Of a DNA stretch of 64,000 bases, positions 8,543-16,394 are shown piece by piece. The stretch is from Salibacterium aidingense DSM 18341 (lineage in GTDB: Bacteria; Bacillota; Bacilli; Bacillales; Marinococcaceae). Location: contig NZ_AUCI01000012.1 in the NCBI RefSeq assembly GCF_000429685.1, forward strand, positions 62,001-126,000, in the 5' to 3' direction. Position numbers and translations under genes: made by a program. Each line of letters opens with the position of its first letter. Positions within the stretch are counted from its first letter, which is position 1. Below the pieces are notes generated by a model. The model was not told where the DNA came from. It searched no databases and was given only the letters and a program-made list of their open reading frames with translations.

Positions 8543-10537
8543 TTAGCCCGGATCCGTTTTAAATAATTCAAACTCATAAGGGGTAGAATCTACCTTTATG
8601 ATACTAGCTTCCTCATCAACTCGGATGATGCCAAGTCCTTTTTGCGCCTGGTGGACGAGAAAACTTCCTTCCCCTTCTGTTAAATCAAATTTCCCTTTCA
8701 CTTCCTCGATATCAATGGGTTCCTGGCGAAGAAATATCTTGGTTGGTGCGTTTTTGAGAATACCAAGACCCTGTTCAACACGTGCAAATACCTCAAATCC
8801 CTGGGTCACAGCACACATTGACGTATTAAAAAAGCGGACCGTGCGAAACTCGTTTTCGAGCCATTGTGCCGTTTCCGGTTCATACATAGCTGTTTGTGCT
8901 TCATCGAAGACAACACGCTTTCGCAAGTGTCTATTCTTCTTGGCAAATTTGGTAGATTGCCATTTTGTCGCAATAAAGAGTCCGAGCGGCCTCATGATTT
9001 CCTCATCTAAATCAGCTAAACCAAAAGCAAAAATAGCCGTGTTTTGGATACTGACGTTGGACTGCGTATCGAAAATAGCCTGGGTAGGCGAATCTCCATA
9101 GCGTGTAAAATTACGCAGCAATTCAGATGCTTCCTGGAGATCATTTTCCTGATGCATTAATACAAACAAGTCTCCAAGTTGAGGCATGGTTTTGTATTCT
9201 CCCGACAGATTATAAAGATTCGTTCCCCCGTTCCCTTTAACAATGTGTTTATTTTGGTCAATAAGGCTGTTGGGATCTTCATTAATGCCCTTATCCCGAT
9301 ACAGCTTTCGAATGAGATTTTCAATTTTTACTTTCACCCGTCCGGTAAGGATGGAATCATCCATAATACGCAGCATTTTAAACACAATAGCCCGGACGCC
9401 TTGCACGGTTTCTTCAATATTCACTCGCTGCTCTCCGTCATTTCTCTCTTCAATATCAACATCAAAAAAGTTAATACGATACTTACTATTTGGTGAAAGA
9501 TCGACATAGGGACATCCCATACTGGTCACGAATTTTCGATAGTCCCCTTTTGGATCAATGATAACGGTGTAAATACCAATATGAGCAGAACGATGGGTCA
9601 ATGTCATGGTACAAAAGGTTTTTCCTCCACCAGCGCGGCCGAGTATAACCATATTGTGATTCATTAAGTTTGTATGCCATCCATCGTAATAAATGGGACG
9701 TCCCAAATCATCATACCCTAAAACGATACCGGTGCGGTGGGAGATTCCTCCATGGCCAAACGGAAATAGATCAGCCACGTTACTGGTTTCATAACTGAAT
9801 GAATGCTCCTTATACATATAATTCTGAGAGATAGGAGTAATATTGTATAAAGCATCCAACTGCTTACCATCCGGCGAACGCATATATACTTCTCGCCCTG
9901 CAAAGCGGCGAACCAAATTATTGGTGAATTTTTTCAACTCTTTGATGCTTAACGAACTAATGACAGACTGTATGCTTACTCGAAACGGCTTTTCAATATT
10001 AGTACGAAGGCGCTTCTGCCGAACTTTCAAATCGGCAATCTCGTCCCTCATTTCATGAGCTCTTGAATCATCTTTTTCCGTAATCAGGTCTGATTCTAAG
10101 CCTTCAATACGCTTTTTCACATCTTCTAATTCAAGACTTAAATCGACCGGTTCAACATGGATAGCAACGTCTGTGTCTCCTTTGCCGAACTCACCTAGTA
10201 TAAGAGGATCCAGCATGGAAGCCCACGTATTACCCCCTTTAATTTCAGCGAAAAAACTTCGGTAATAGCGGGCTTGTTCAATGGTTGAACCTACTTCCAC
10301 CAAATAATCATTGTAGCGGCCTTCTACCCCCGATTCTTCGGGCAACGTTTCTTTAACGAGCGTTGGGCTGACAAAATCAATCCCCGTCGGAACCGTTTTG
10401 TCCGAGGGTGTCTGCTTCACTTCCCTACGTTTTTTCTGCTTTCTTTTTTGTTTTTGGAGAATATTCTTCTTTTGATGATGGGCGTCCTTTTCTCCAGGAC
10501 GCGGTTCATTGTTTCCTTTTCCATTATATTCAATCAT
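8543..10537 (-). CDS. virB4: VirB4-type conjugation ATPase
   Basis: 664 residues. A very basic N-terminus (residues 20-45) and a coiled region (about 135-185) lead to the ATPase. Walker A is GRAGGGKT (300-307), IDPKGDYRKF follows, and VVFDEAQTAM is Walker B. Close to the C-terminus FLRQEP and EGEGSFLVHQAQKGLGIIRV are typical of VirB4/TraC. VirB4 energises substrate passage and pilus assembly at the inner face of the membrane. AAAGGGG lies upstream of the ATG. It is shorter at the N-terminus than many VirB4 proteins; the gene just upstream (282 aa) may supply the missing N-terminal domain as a separate chain. Confidence 0.88.
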   Translation of the reverse strand: MIEYNGKGNNEPRPGEKDAHHQKKNILQKQKRKQKKRREVKQTPSDKTVPTGIDFVSPTLVKETLPEESGVEGRYNDYLVEVGSTIEQARYYRSFFAEIKGGNTWASMLDPLILGEFGKGDTDVAIHVEPVDLSLELEDVKKRIEGLESDLITEKDDSRAHEMRDEIADLKVRQKRLRTNIEKPFRVSIQSVISSLSIKELKKFTNNLVRRFAGREVYMRSPDGKQLDALYNITPISQNYMYKEHSFSYETSNVADLFPFGHGGISHRTGIVLGYDDLGRPIYYDGWHTNLMNHNMVILGRAGGGKTFCTMTLTHRSAHIGIYTVIIDPKGDYRKFVTSMGCPYVDLSPNSKYRINFFDVDIEERNDGEQRVNIEETVQGVRAIVFKMLRIMDDSILTGRVKVKIENLIRKLYRDKGINEDPNSLIDQNKHIVKGNGGTNLYNLSGEYKTMPQLGDLFVLMHQENDLQEASELLRNFTRYGDSPTQAIFDTQSNVSIQNTAIFAFGLADLDEEIMRPLGLFIATKWQSTKFAKKNRHLRKRVVFDEAQTAMYEPETAQWLENEFRTVRFFNTSMCAVTQGFEVFARVEQGLGILKNAPTKIFLRQEPIDIEEVKGKFDLTEGEGSFLVHQAQKGLGIIRVDEEASIIKVDSTPYEFELFKTDPG

Positions 10538-10543
10538 GACTGC

Positions 10544-11392
10544 TCACCCCTTTGCTACCTGTTGATCATATCTATTATGCTCCTGCTTAGAGATTTCAGG
10601 CGTTAAACTCTGCGTAGTATCGCTAAATCCACCGGAATCATAAACATCATGGAGTCTCTGATAAGCTGCAATATCTCGATTCATCGTGTAATGAAGCATG
10701 TTCAAGACCCCCATCTTGTCCAAACGACTTACCTTACATCCAATGCTGTCAAAGTCTTGATAGACTAAATCAGCAATCTCATCCATCATGTTCATTGTTA
10801 ATTCTTCCGCTTCATCCTCTGGCATTTTCACAGCATCTCCACGGAGTTTCTCTACTAAGGTGTCAATTTTTGTGTTACCAGTCATAACACCGGCCTCAGT
10901 TCCTTGGGTGTACGGGTTATATCTCACAATAATATAGCCTCGATAATCCCTGGTCTTACGTTCCGATATCTCTTTAAGATGCTCCCCCACCATCTTTGCC
11001 GATTCTCTTAATTGAGGGGTTAAAGGGATATCTGGATTATGAGCAGTATTTACATAGTCTTCAATATAATCTGACATATCTAAATACTGGGATTGAACTA
11101 AAAATGTATGATGTGTTGGCATCGAATTTAAAAAGGAACGGAAGTTGAACCACACACTATCTTTTTCGCTGGGGGACTTCATCTTAATATTAATCGGTTG
11201 AACATCCAGGAGCATATTCACCGTTCCATCCGGCATATAGACCAATCCATCATCAGTGATTTTTTCGTGATTAAATAATTCTTGTACCACTCGGGCTGCG
11301 GAGCGATCTTTTTTTTGATTCTGTTTCTGAAATCGGTAGAAAACAAAACCGATAATTCCCAAGGCAAGAATTAAGCCAATGGTACTTCCCAA
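10544..11392 (-). CDS. membrane-anchored protein of the T4SS operon, VirB4-N-like
   Basis: 282 residues from the TTG at 11390-11392, which is 7 nt after AGGAGG; a longer frame to 11413 would start on that ribosome site. One N-terminal membrane span (GSTIGLILALGIIGFVFYRF) is followed by a soluble domain with DGTVNMLLDVQPINIKMKS, FRSFLNSMPTHHTFLVQSQ and YRGYIIVRYNP. This resembles the N-terminal domain of VirB4/TraC-type proteins, which binds VirB3 and the membrane. It sits between VirB3-like and VirB4 genes. I infer a split VirB4 N-domain; a TraC-like accessory protein is the alternative. Confidence 0.6.
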   Translation of the reverse strand: MGSTIGLILALGIIGFVFYRFQKQNQKKDRSAARVVQELFNHEKITDDGLVYMPDGTVNMLLDVQPINIKMKSPSEKDSVWFNFRSFLNSMPTHHTFLVQSQYLDMSDYIEDYVNTAHNPDIPLTPQLRESAKMVGEHLKEISERKTRDYRGYIIVRYNPYTQGTEAGVMTGNTKIDTLVEKLRGDAVKMPEDEAEELTMNMMDEIADLVYQDFDSIGCKVSRLDKMGVLNMLHYTMNRDIAAYQRLHDVYDSGGFSDTTQSLTPEISKQEHNRYDQQVAKG

Positions 11393-11422
11393 CGCTATTC
11401 CTCCTTCCTTCAAGCTAATACG

Positions 11423-11764
11423 TTACGAATGGTGCGGCGGCAATAATTGTTGTTTATGATAATAGAAAGTCCGTTTTCTTCTTCTAATTCGGAAATACGA
11501 TAAAATGGTTTGTAACAAAGAAAGGTTTGTCTTCCCATGTTTAAAATAAGCGAAAACGGCAGCTATAACGATGGGAACAGCCAGGTGAAGCCTTTCGAAA
11601 ATAAGGTTATTGGTAAACGGCAGCGTGTCTACAACACTGGCCAGTTGATTTGATATAAGTATCGAAGGTACCAGCCAAGCCAATTTGTTAAAAGAGAAAG
11701 GGCCGATTATTTTTTCCTCCAGCCCCGATTGATATGGTAAATCATGATACTCTCCCCAACTCAT
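11423..11764 (-). CDS. PrgI/TcpE/VirB3-like small membrane protein
   Basis: 113 residues from the ATG at 11762-11764, 6 nt after AAAGGAGG. It starts MSWGEYHDLPYQSGLEEKIIGPFSF, has two membrane spans (about 30-45 and 60-75) and a very basic C-terminus (RIRRRKRTFYYHKQQ). This is the pattern of PrgI/TcpE family proteins, the Gram-positive equivalents of VirB3 that dock VirB4 at the membrane. It lies immediately before the VirB4-like genes. The preceding terminator (11790-11824) should limit its expression relative to the pilin gene. Confidence 0.72.
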   Translation of the reverse strand: MSWGEYHDLPYQSGLEEKIIGPFSFNKLAWLVPSILISNQLASVVDTLPFTNNLIFERLHLAVPIVIAAVFAYFKHGKTNLSLLQTILSYFRIRRRKRTFYYHKQQLLPPHHS

Positions 11765-11789
11765 CAAACTCCTCCTTTCCTAAAAAATC

Positions 11790-11824
11790 CTAAAAAAATT
11801 CCCGCCCTTATAACATCGGGCGGG
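11790..11824 (-). terminator. intra-operon terminator/attenuator after the pilin gene
   Basis: On the minus strand a 7-bp perfect GC stem, CCCGCCC-gatgttataa-GGGCGGG, is followed at once by AATTTTTTT. It sits between the VirB2-like pilin and the VirB3-like gene. It would give more pilin than channel transcript unless an antiterminator suppresses it. The NusG-like protein encoded upstream is a candidate for that role. Confidence 0.75.
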
Positions 11825-11831
11825 TTACACA

Positions 11832-12221
11832 TTACATGAGGAAAGGGAAAATGAACGACGGCACATCAACACCAAAAATTCCAAATCCCCAAGACAAAAC
11901 CATTTCTGTTTTAAAAGCTAGTATAAGCGCGAGAACTAAGCTCCCCGTCCTATATTTCATGTTTGCGAGGGATTGAGCATTCCCGGAGAAAAGCAACGAA
12001 AAGCCCATCCATAACACTAATGCTGCGGCCACTACAATGGCAATTGACCGCACCGAGGTAACAAAATCGCTTCCTGCAGTGTCTACAGCATTTGTTAAAT
12101 CAGATGTATTACTCGTGATATCATTGGTGATAGCAGCAGCCTCGCCTGGTTGAAAAGCAAACAGCACAACCATCAATGCCAAACTAGTCATAGTTATCAA
12201 GCCAATGGATTTCCGATTCAT
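11832..12221 (-). CDS. VirB2/TrbC-like pilin or pilin-like membrane protein
   Basis: 129 residues. It has a signal peptide (MNRKSIGLITMTSLALMVVLFAFQPGEAAA), a short Thr/Ser/Asp-rich segment, then two membrane helices (about 60-80 and 92-125) joined by a basic turn (ANMKYR). This is the TrbC/VirB2 plan. AAAGGAGG precedes the ATG. It is first of the T4SS structural genes after the DUF457 gene and is followed by a strong terminator, as expected for a highly expressed pilus subunit. Whether true pili form in this organism is unknown. Confidence 0.68.
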   Translation of the reverse strand: MNRKSIGLITMTSLALMVVLFAFQPGEAAAITNDITSNTSDLTNAVDTAGSDFVTSVRSIAIVVAAALVLWMGFSLLFSGNAQSLANMKYRTGSLVLALILAFKTEMVLSWGFGIFGVDVPSFIFPFLM

Positions 12222-12322
12222 GAAACCACCTCCTTTCTAAATATTCAACTTCCTCACTCATAGAAGAACATCATAATATCAAGCAGTAGCACCTCCTCTG
12301 CAAAGTTCAAAGCTTCTTCATC

Positions 12323-12853
12323 CTAAATTTGAGACAATAAAAGAAGGCTATTTGCTGCAATAAGCAAGATAGCCACAATGTTTTCAGATATATTCCATTC
12401 ATGCGGGCGTTTCGTCCGAGCTGTCACGATAAATCGATATTTTCGCTTTTGAAAAGGATAGAAAAGCGGCACACCACCATCAAAAAAATAGTCTCCTACC
12501 ACATGTGACAATACCCCGATTGCTAAGGCTGAACATAAGTACCATTCCCAATCAAGAAAAGCCCCGACCATCCATCCTGTAATAAATGTTAAGCAAACAA
12601 ACATCAAAGAATGGGACCAAGTACGATGGCCAAACAACCAATTGAGCGGAAAGCTGATAAAAAAGAATGGAAAGCGTCCACCCAGCTTGGAACGAGGTGT
12701 ATCTAAATCAGGGAGTAGTGAACCAAAAACAATCAGTCCGTAGAAAAGCAATACATGGTTCAGAGCATCCGCAGTCAGTGTGAATAAATTAAACAGGGTC
12801 ATCGTGCAAATCCCAAAGAGAACACCGGTTAATTGGTGCGTTGTAGCAGTCAT
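12323..12853 (-). CDS. YdjM-like membrane metal-dependent hydrolase (DUF457)
   Basis: 176 residues with four or five membrane segments. Motifs LPDLDTPRSK, GHRTWSHSL and SHVVGDYF supply the conserved Asp/His set of the LexA-regulated YdjM family (predicted membrane-bound metal-dependent hydrolase). Residues after GVPLFYPF match the family end. AAGGAGGGG lies just before the ATG. It leads the T4SS transcription unit after the terminator at 13088-13123. Its role in a transfer operon is unclear; phospholipid or wall-precursor hydrolysis is conceivable but not shown. Confidence 0.75.
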   Translation of the reverse strand: MTATTHQLTGVLFGICTMTLFNLFTLTADALNHVLLFYGLIVFGSLLPDLDTPRSKLGGRFPFFFISFPLNWLFGHRTWSHSLMFVCLTFITGWMVGAFLDWEWYLCSALAIGVLSHVVGDYFFDGGVPLFYPFQKRKYRFIVTARTKRPHEWNISENIVAILLIAANSLLLLSQI

Positions 12854-12967
12854 TTCACCCCTCCTTCTAAAAAACGTTAAATGTGTTTTGATGACGTCGC
12901 AGTAGCATCAAAATAAATATCAATTCATCCCGTTCAAATTCATCAGCAAATGACCGCCTATATTTTG

Positions 12968-12985
12968 GACAATCATCCTATTGTC
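12968..12985. promoter_or_regulatory. inverted repeat in the likely T4SS promoter region
   Basis: GACAAT-catcct-ATTGTC is a perfect 6-bp inverted repeat in the middle of the 234-bp gap between the DUF457 gene and the terminator of the upstream unit. No clear sigma-A promoter was recognised in the gap. The repeat could be an operator, or a hairpin in a leader. Nothing else was seen from 12854 to 13087. Confidence 0.3.
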
Positions 12986-13087
12986 ATGGGAATGAGAAGG
13001 GTTGACACCTTGGGTTATCATTAATTTTGTCCAAGAGACACTGTTTTTCTGATACATTGAGCATTTTTGTCGCTCCTTTACATAAAT

Positions 13088-13123
13088 AAAACAGCAATGC
13101 CCGAATAAACGGCATTGCTGTTT
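13088..13123 (-). terminator. terminator separating the regulatory genes from the T4SS operon
   Basis: AAACAGCAATGCC and GGCATTGCTGTTT form a 13-bp perfect stem just beyond the stop codon at 13131, with TTATTTATG after it on the minus strand. It should end transcripts from the NusG-like gene cluster unless antitermination occurs. Confidence 0.7.
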
Positions 13124-13130
13124 AATTGTT

Positions 13131-13385
13131 TTATTTCAACGCGAGTAAACGTCCCTGCACGTTATACCACAGATCAATTTTCTTTTCAGCTGCAGCTTTG
13201 GCATCGTCGATGCTTAAATATCCTTCTCGTGATTCCGTAAATGAGAAATGTTTTAACTCAAATTTATAGGTGCCAGTTTCACTATCTTCTGTAATAAGAC
13301 CATGGACATTATGTTTTTTAAAACGCCATTGAGTTGTTGCAAATAGCGGCACACCATCTAATATTACCGGAGTTAGTTCCACCAT
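13131..13385 (-). CDS. hypothetical protein, promoter-embedded start
   Basis: The frame is open from 13466 (111 codons), but the stretch 13427-13455 contains TTGTAA-17 nt-TATAAT, a good sigma-A promoter overlapping the first codons. TAAGGAG (13389-13395) then lies just before the in-frame ATG at 13383-13385. I therefore prefer the 84-residue product starting MVELTPVILDGVPLF. The longer version would add a CPEC motif. The body (WRFKKHNVHGLITEDSETGTYKFELKHFSF, SIDDAKAAAEKKIDLWYN) looks like a small mixed alpha/beta domain of no family I know. It is the last gene of the NusG-like cluster. Confidence 0.55.
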   Translation of the reverse strand: MVELTPVILDGVPLFATTQWRFKKHNVHGLITEDSETGTYKFELKHFSFTESREGYLSIDDAKAAAEKKIDLWYNVQGRLLALK

Positions 13386-13426
13386 ATCTCTCCTTATCAA
13401 ATACGAGACACACTCCGGACAAATCA

Positions 13427-13455
13427 TTTTGTCAAAGTATGTCCACATTATACTA
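13427..13455 (-). promoter_or_regulatory. sigma-A promoter inside the long version of the 13131 gene
   Basis: On the minus strand TTGTAA, a 17-nt spacer and TATAAT overlap codons 1-7 of the longest reading frame. This argues for a downstream start and for separate expression of this gene. Confidence 0.45.
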
Positions 13456-13505
13456 TGATATTCCATCTATTACAATAATTAGTTATTAATTATCTTAAAT
13501 TGGTG

Positions 13506-13799
13506 TTAAATGCTTTGTTCATAAGCCTTTATAGCCTGGGTATGGCGGTGTTTCAATGCAGAACGTTGCGCTAATTCTCTAAAATATGCTCGTTTTTGCA
13601 AATCCATCGACCAAAGTTCAGCTGTTTCAGCCGCCGTACTCTCGTCAATATATGCTGAACCCTCTAAAGCGTCTAAAACAGAATATAGTGTAGCAGGAGT
13701 CACTTTATAATAAGCCTGACCAACATTATTTGTATAAACAGGGGCTTCTAGTATCTTTCGTTCAAGCTCATGGCGAATGGAAAACGACTGTTCAATCAT
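13506..13799 (-). CDS. hypothetical protein coupled to the NusG-like gene
   Basis: 97 residues starting MIEQSFSIRHELERKILEAPV. It is predicted helical, with AYYKVTPATLYSVLDALEGSAYIDESTAAETAELWSMD in the middle. The start overlaps the stop of the NusG-like gene (ATGA), so translation is coupled. No known motif. Its conserved coupling suggests a partner or modulator of the regulator (inference). Confidence 0.6.
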   Translation of the reverse strand: MIEQSFSIRHELERKILEAPVYTNNVGQAYYKVTPATLYSVLDALEGSAYIDESTAAETAELWSMDLQKRAYFRELAQRSALKHRHTQAIKAYEQSI

Positions 13800-14584
13800 G
13801 ATACTCCCCCCCTTGACTGAACATACGTTTTCATATAAGTGTACAAATATTCCAATAAAATCTTTGGTGATTTTAATGCGTTGTTTAACTGTTGCGAGGT
13901 ACCCTCTTTTTGATGGTATGATAATGCTTGTACCATAAACGTATGAGGAAGGTACAAACTCAACCTATCCCCCTCTTTTTTTTGATTAATCTCATAATAT
14001 AGCTGAGCGAAAATATGGTGCCCTTTTTCTTTACCCTTTTGGATCAAGCGCTCTATCTTCTCCACCACACACGTCGGTTCTTTTAATTCTTGCTGCAACA
14101 AGGCTTCTGCATATTCCCGGTGTCCTTGATTATCAGCACCATTCACTTCCTTCAGGCGTTCCTTTTTATTCCGTTCATGGACTTTATTCGCTTCAATGAT
14201 AACGTGAGCATCTTCTTCTTCGTTATCTATATCCAAGCCGGATTTTTGGCAGAACGTCCTTACTTCTTCTTCCGGAATATCTGTAGTTAAAATTTGAGAT
14301 ACAAAGGGTATACGTTTAAAAAAATGGTAAAATTCATTTTTAAAACTTGGCAAATTGCTGTCCCTGTTATCGATATACGAAGAATTCACTTTAATAAAAA
14401 CATATCCCATAGATGTTTTACGGTTTTCACGAACCGGTACGCCACCGTTTATCTTCGTTTCAACAATAGCAGGAGAAATGATTTTTTGAATAGCTTCTAG
14501 TATCCAATGATGATCCATACTTTGAATAAACTGTTCTAAAGCATTTTCATGCCCACTTCTGCACTGAATCGCAAAGTAACTCAA
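13796..14584 (-). CDS. NusG-family (NGN domain) specialised elongation regulator, LoaP/RfaH-like
   Basis: 262 residues from a TTG preceded by AGAGAGGA. The first 125 residues match the NGN fold of NusG. SYFAIQCRSGHENALEQFI is the opening strand-helix, KTSMGYVFIKV corresponds to the FPGYVFV signature, FFKRIPFVSQIL to the VPGV region, and DIPEEEV to the usual PLTEEEV helix. There is no KOW domain; residues 125-262 are helical and charged. Specialised NusG paralogues bind RNA polymerase and suppress pausing and termination in long operons. It lies upstream of the T4SS operon, which is separated by one terminator and contains another. Family call fairly sure, function inferred. Confidence 0.7.
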   Translation of the reverse strand: MSYFAIQCRSGHENALEQFIQSMDHHWILEAIQKIISPAIVETKINGGVPVRENRKTSMGYVFIKVNSSYIDNRDSNLPSFKNEFYHFFKRIPFVSQILTTDIPEEEVRTFCQKSGLDIDNEEEDAHVIIEANKVHERNKKERLKEVNGADNQGHREYAEALLQQELKEPTCVVEKIERLIQKGKEKGHHIFAQLYYEINQKKEGDRLSLYLPHTFMVQALSYHQKEGTSQQLNNALKSPKILLEYLYTYMKTYVQSRGGVS

Positions 14585-14608
14585 AATGAATTCCTCTCTT
14601 TTTATAAC

Positions 14609-14653
14609 TTAAAAATTATATTTTCAACCCTATATTCTTTTTAAGTTTATGAT
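14609..14653. promoter_or_regulatory. AT-rich upstream region of the NusG-like gene with TAAGTTT sites
   Basis: Contains AACTTAAAAATTATATTTTC and TAAGTTTATGATAAAAT. The TAAGTTT core is shared with at least three sites in the divergent regulator promoter region (15449-15679), suggesting that one of the XRE proteins also controls this promoter. No textbook -35/-10 pair is certain. Confidence 0.4.
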
Positions 14654-14704
14654 AAAATTAAGCTTAGGGTGCCTTGTTCTACAACATGTTAAACTAAACG
14701 TCAA

Positions 14705-15151
14705 CTATGTAATATGCTTCCGTACATGTTCGCGGGCTTTCTTTTTTACCTTGTGAAAGGTATCTTCATATAAAGCTTTGGCATACTGCTTGGAATAGCC
14801 AAAAGCTTCAGCTGCATAATTATAGTTCTGTTTATCTTGATATACAGTAAGAAATAGGGCCTTAGCGTTGTCATCAATGTCCAGCTGTTGAAACCAAAGC
14901 TGGTCATCGATTTTTTCGCCACGTCGATCGCCAATTTCTTGCAGTTGTCGTTGCAGCTCATTCACCATGACTTGTAGTTTTTTATTACGGGCTTTTTTCA
15001 CCATCTCTTCTTTGGACAAAGAAGGGCTTAAAAATTGTGTTGCCTCGACTTCTTCCGGAAGCATTTGCTCTTTTAATTTTCTGATTTGAAGTTTTAACTC
15101 TTCGGTGTGCTCAATCCAGGTCGTTTCAGGTTTCATGGGAATAGATGACAC
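14705..15151 (-). CDS. hypothetical regulator-like protein, helical with C-terminal HTH-like end
   Basis: 148 residues if the GTG at 15149-15151 is used; the in-frame ATG at 15134-15136 (MKPETTWIEHTEELK) is an alternative start. Coiled-coil-like heptads occupy about residues 15-70. The end (NAKALFLTVYQDKQNYNYAAEAFGYSKQYAKALYEDTFHKVKKKAREHVRK) resembles a sigma-region-4 or terminase-small-subunit type HTH with a basic recognition helix. It lies between the XRE gene and the NusG-like gene. I do not recognise the family; a small DNA-binding protein controlling transfer genes is my guess. Confidence 0.6.
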   Translation of the reverse strand: MSSIPMKPETTWIEHTEELKLQIRKLKEQMLPEEVEATQFLSPSLSKEEMVKKARNKKLQVMVNELQRQLQEIGDRRGEKIDDQLWFQQLDIDDNAKALFLTVYQDKQNYNYAAEAFGYSKQYAKALYEDTFHKVKKKAREHVRKHIT

Positions 15152-15169
15152 CTTCTTTCGAGAATTAGC

Positions 15170-15448
15170 TTAGGATGGGTACGGTTCGTGATTTGGCAAA
15201 ATTTTTTTGTGCGTATGGTCAGCATGAATCATGATAATATCGAAGATGGTGTGAGGTGATACCTCTAATTCTTCGCAAATAATAAGCAGCTCATTAACAG
15301 TGATCATTCTTACACCGCGTTCTTTGGCATAGTAATTCTGAACCGTCATGTTAAGTGAATCTGCTATTTGTTTCGAGCGGATATTTTTGCTTTCACGAAT
15401 AGCTTTAATAATATTATGAGTTTGAATAGAACACACCACCATTTTCAA
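15170..15448 (-). CDS. XRE-family HTH regulator
   Basis: Up to 92 residues; ATG at 15440-15442 or TTG at 15448. NIIKAIRESKNIRSKQIADSLNMTVQNYYAKERGVRMITVNELLIICEELEVSPHTIFDI is a single helix-turn-helix of the Cro/C1 type covering most of the protein. It is transcribed divergently from the two-domain XRE gene at 15680, with shared operator-like sites between them, as in a phage- or ICE-type switch. Confidence 0.75.
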   Translation of the reverse strand: MKMVVCSIQTHNIIKAIRESKNIRSKQIADSLNMTVQNYYAKERGVRMITVNELLIICEELEVSPHTIFDIIMIHADHTHKKILPNHEPYPS

Positions 15449-15490
15449 TCAGTAAATAGTTGAGTCGATGAAGTATTGTAACTTACGTCT

Positions 15491-15615
15491 AAGTTTGATA
15501 ACATAACCATTAAATTTAAAATTTTGTATATTTATCATTCGTTTAAACTTAAAATTTAATTATATTTTAAATTATACATACAAAAACAGGTTGGTCAAGG
15601 GTAAGTTTAAATTAT
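15491..15615. promoter_or_regulatory. divergent operator region with repeated TAAGTTT sites
   Basis: TAAGTTTGATAACATAA (starting about 15491), the inverted copy TTTAAACTTA (about 15542-15551) and TAAGTTTAAATTATTG (about 15602) are spread across the 230-bp gap between two XRE genes. The last overlaps the spacer of the rightward promoter (TATAAT at 15618-15623), which fits autorepression. Confidence 0.5.
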
Positions 15616-15679
15616 TGTATAATATTTTGTGTTTCAGGGAATTTCTTTAAAGAAAATGTAATAAGGTTGTGATGAGAGA

Positions 15680-16321
15680 GTGGTATCTTTTGGCGAAAGG
15701 TTACGAAATATAAGAAAAGAAAAAGGGCTATCCCAAAAGCAGTTAGCAGATAAAATTGATGGGCTTTCGAATGTGATCATTTCCCATGCTGAGAAGGATA
15801 GAAGACACTTAAAGGCGGATGAAATCCATAAAATCTGTACAGCTTTAAATATAGATCCCAATGTTTTATTTGATTTGGATGAAGGAACTGCGAACGATCA
15901 TGAATCACATGATGAACATGATTTATCGATTCTTCAAGATCGTTTATTAACAACGAGGTATAAAAAAAACCTAAGCAGAAAAGAGTTGAGTAGAACAACT
16001 GGCATCTCAACCACTTATATTGAACAATTAGAAAATAAAGATGTCGAAGAATATCCTGATATTAATACTATTTTTGAATTAGCAGCAGGGCTAGGGGTAA
16101 CACCGGATTTTTTATCAGGTTATGTGGAGCAGGAAGATGAATTTAGTTCTAAAACACCAAAACCAAAAGAACTTGTAGACTTTTTGGATGAAAGTATGGT
16201 TGTGTATCATGGAACCCCTTTAACTAAAAAAGACCGCGAACGACTGAAAAAGGTGTTAACCAGTCTTTATTTTGAAGCTTATGAAAAGAAAATTCACGAA
16301 GAGGACGAGGAAGAAAAATAA
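15680..16321 (+). CDS. two-HTH XRE/ImmR-like repressor
   Basis: 213 residues from a GTG. Two Cro/C1 HTH domains occur in tandem: residues 3-66 (FGERLRNIRKEKGLSQKQLADKIDGLSNVIISHAEKDRR) and about 84-145 (LLTTRYKKNLSRKELSRTTGISTTYIEQLENK). The C-terminal segment DESMVVYHGTPLTKKDRERLKKVLTSLYFEA is the tail often seen in ImmR-type repressors paired with ImmA proteases. An ImmA-like gene follows at 16533. It is the likely repressor of the divergent regulatory genes; the terminator at 16321-16352 follows directly. Confidence 0.8.
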   Translation: MVSFGERLRNIRKEKGLSQKQLADKIDGLSNVIISHAEKDRRHLKADEIHKICTALNIDPNVLFDLDEGTANDHESHDEHDLSILQDRLLTTRYKKNLSRKELSRTTGISTTYIEQLENKDVEEYPDINTIFELAAGLGVTPDFLSGYVEQEDEFSSKTPKPKELVDFLDESMVVYHGTPLTKKDRERLKKVLTSLYFEAYEKKIHEEDEEEK

Positions 16322-16352
16322 AAAGACAGTTCGGAACTGTCTTTTTATTTTT
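16321..16352 (+). terminator. intrinsic terminator of the XRE/ImmR-like gene
   Basis: AAAAGACAGTT-cgg-AACTGTCTTTTT followed by ATTTTT. Perfect stem, directly after the stop codon; separates the repressor from the ImmA-like gene. Confidence 0.8.
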
Positions 16353-16394
16353 GTGTTTTCATCGAAATTCTCTCAATTTCGACAAAAGTCGATT

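Noticed and set aside
8598-9101. 167-codon plus-strand reading frame
   Set aside because: Antisense shadow of virB4; the VirB4 motifs on the minus strand are unambiguous.
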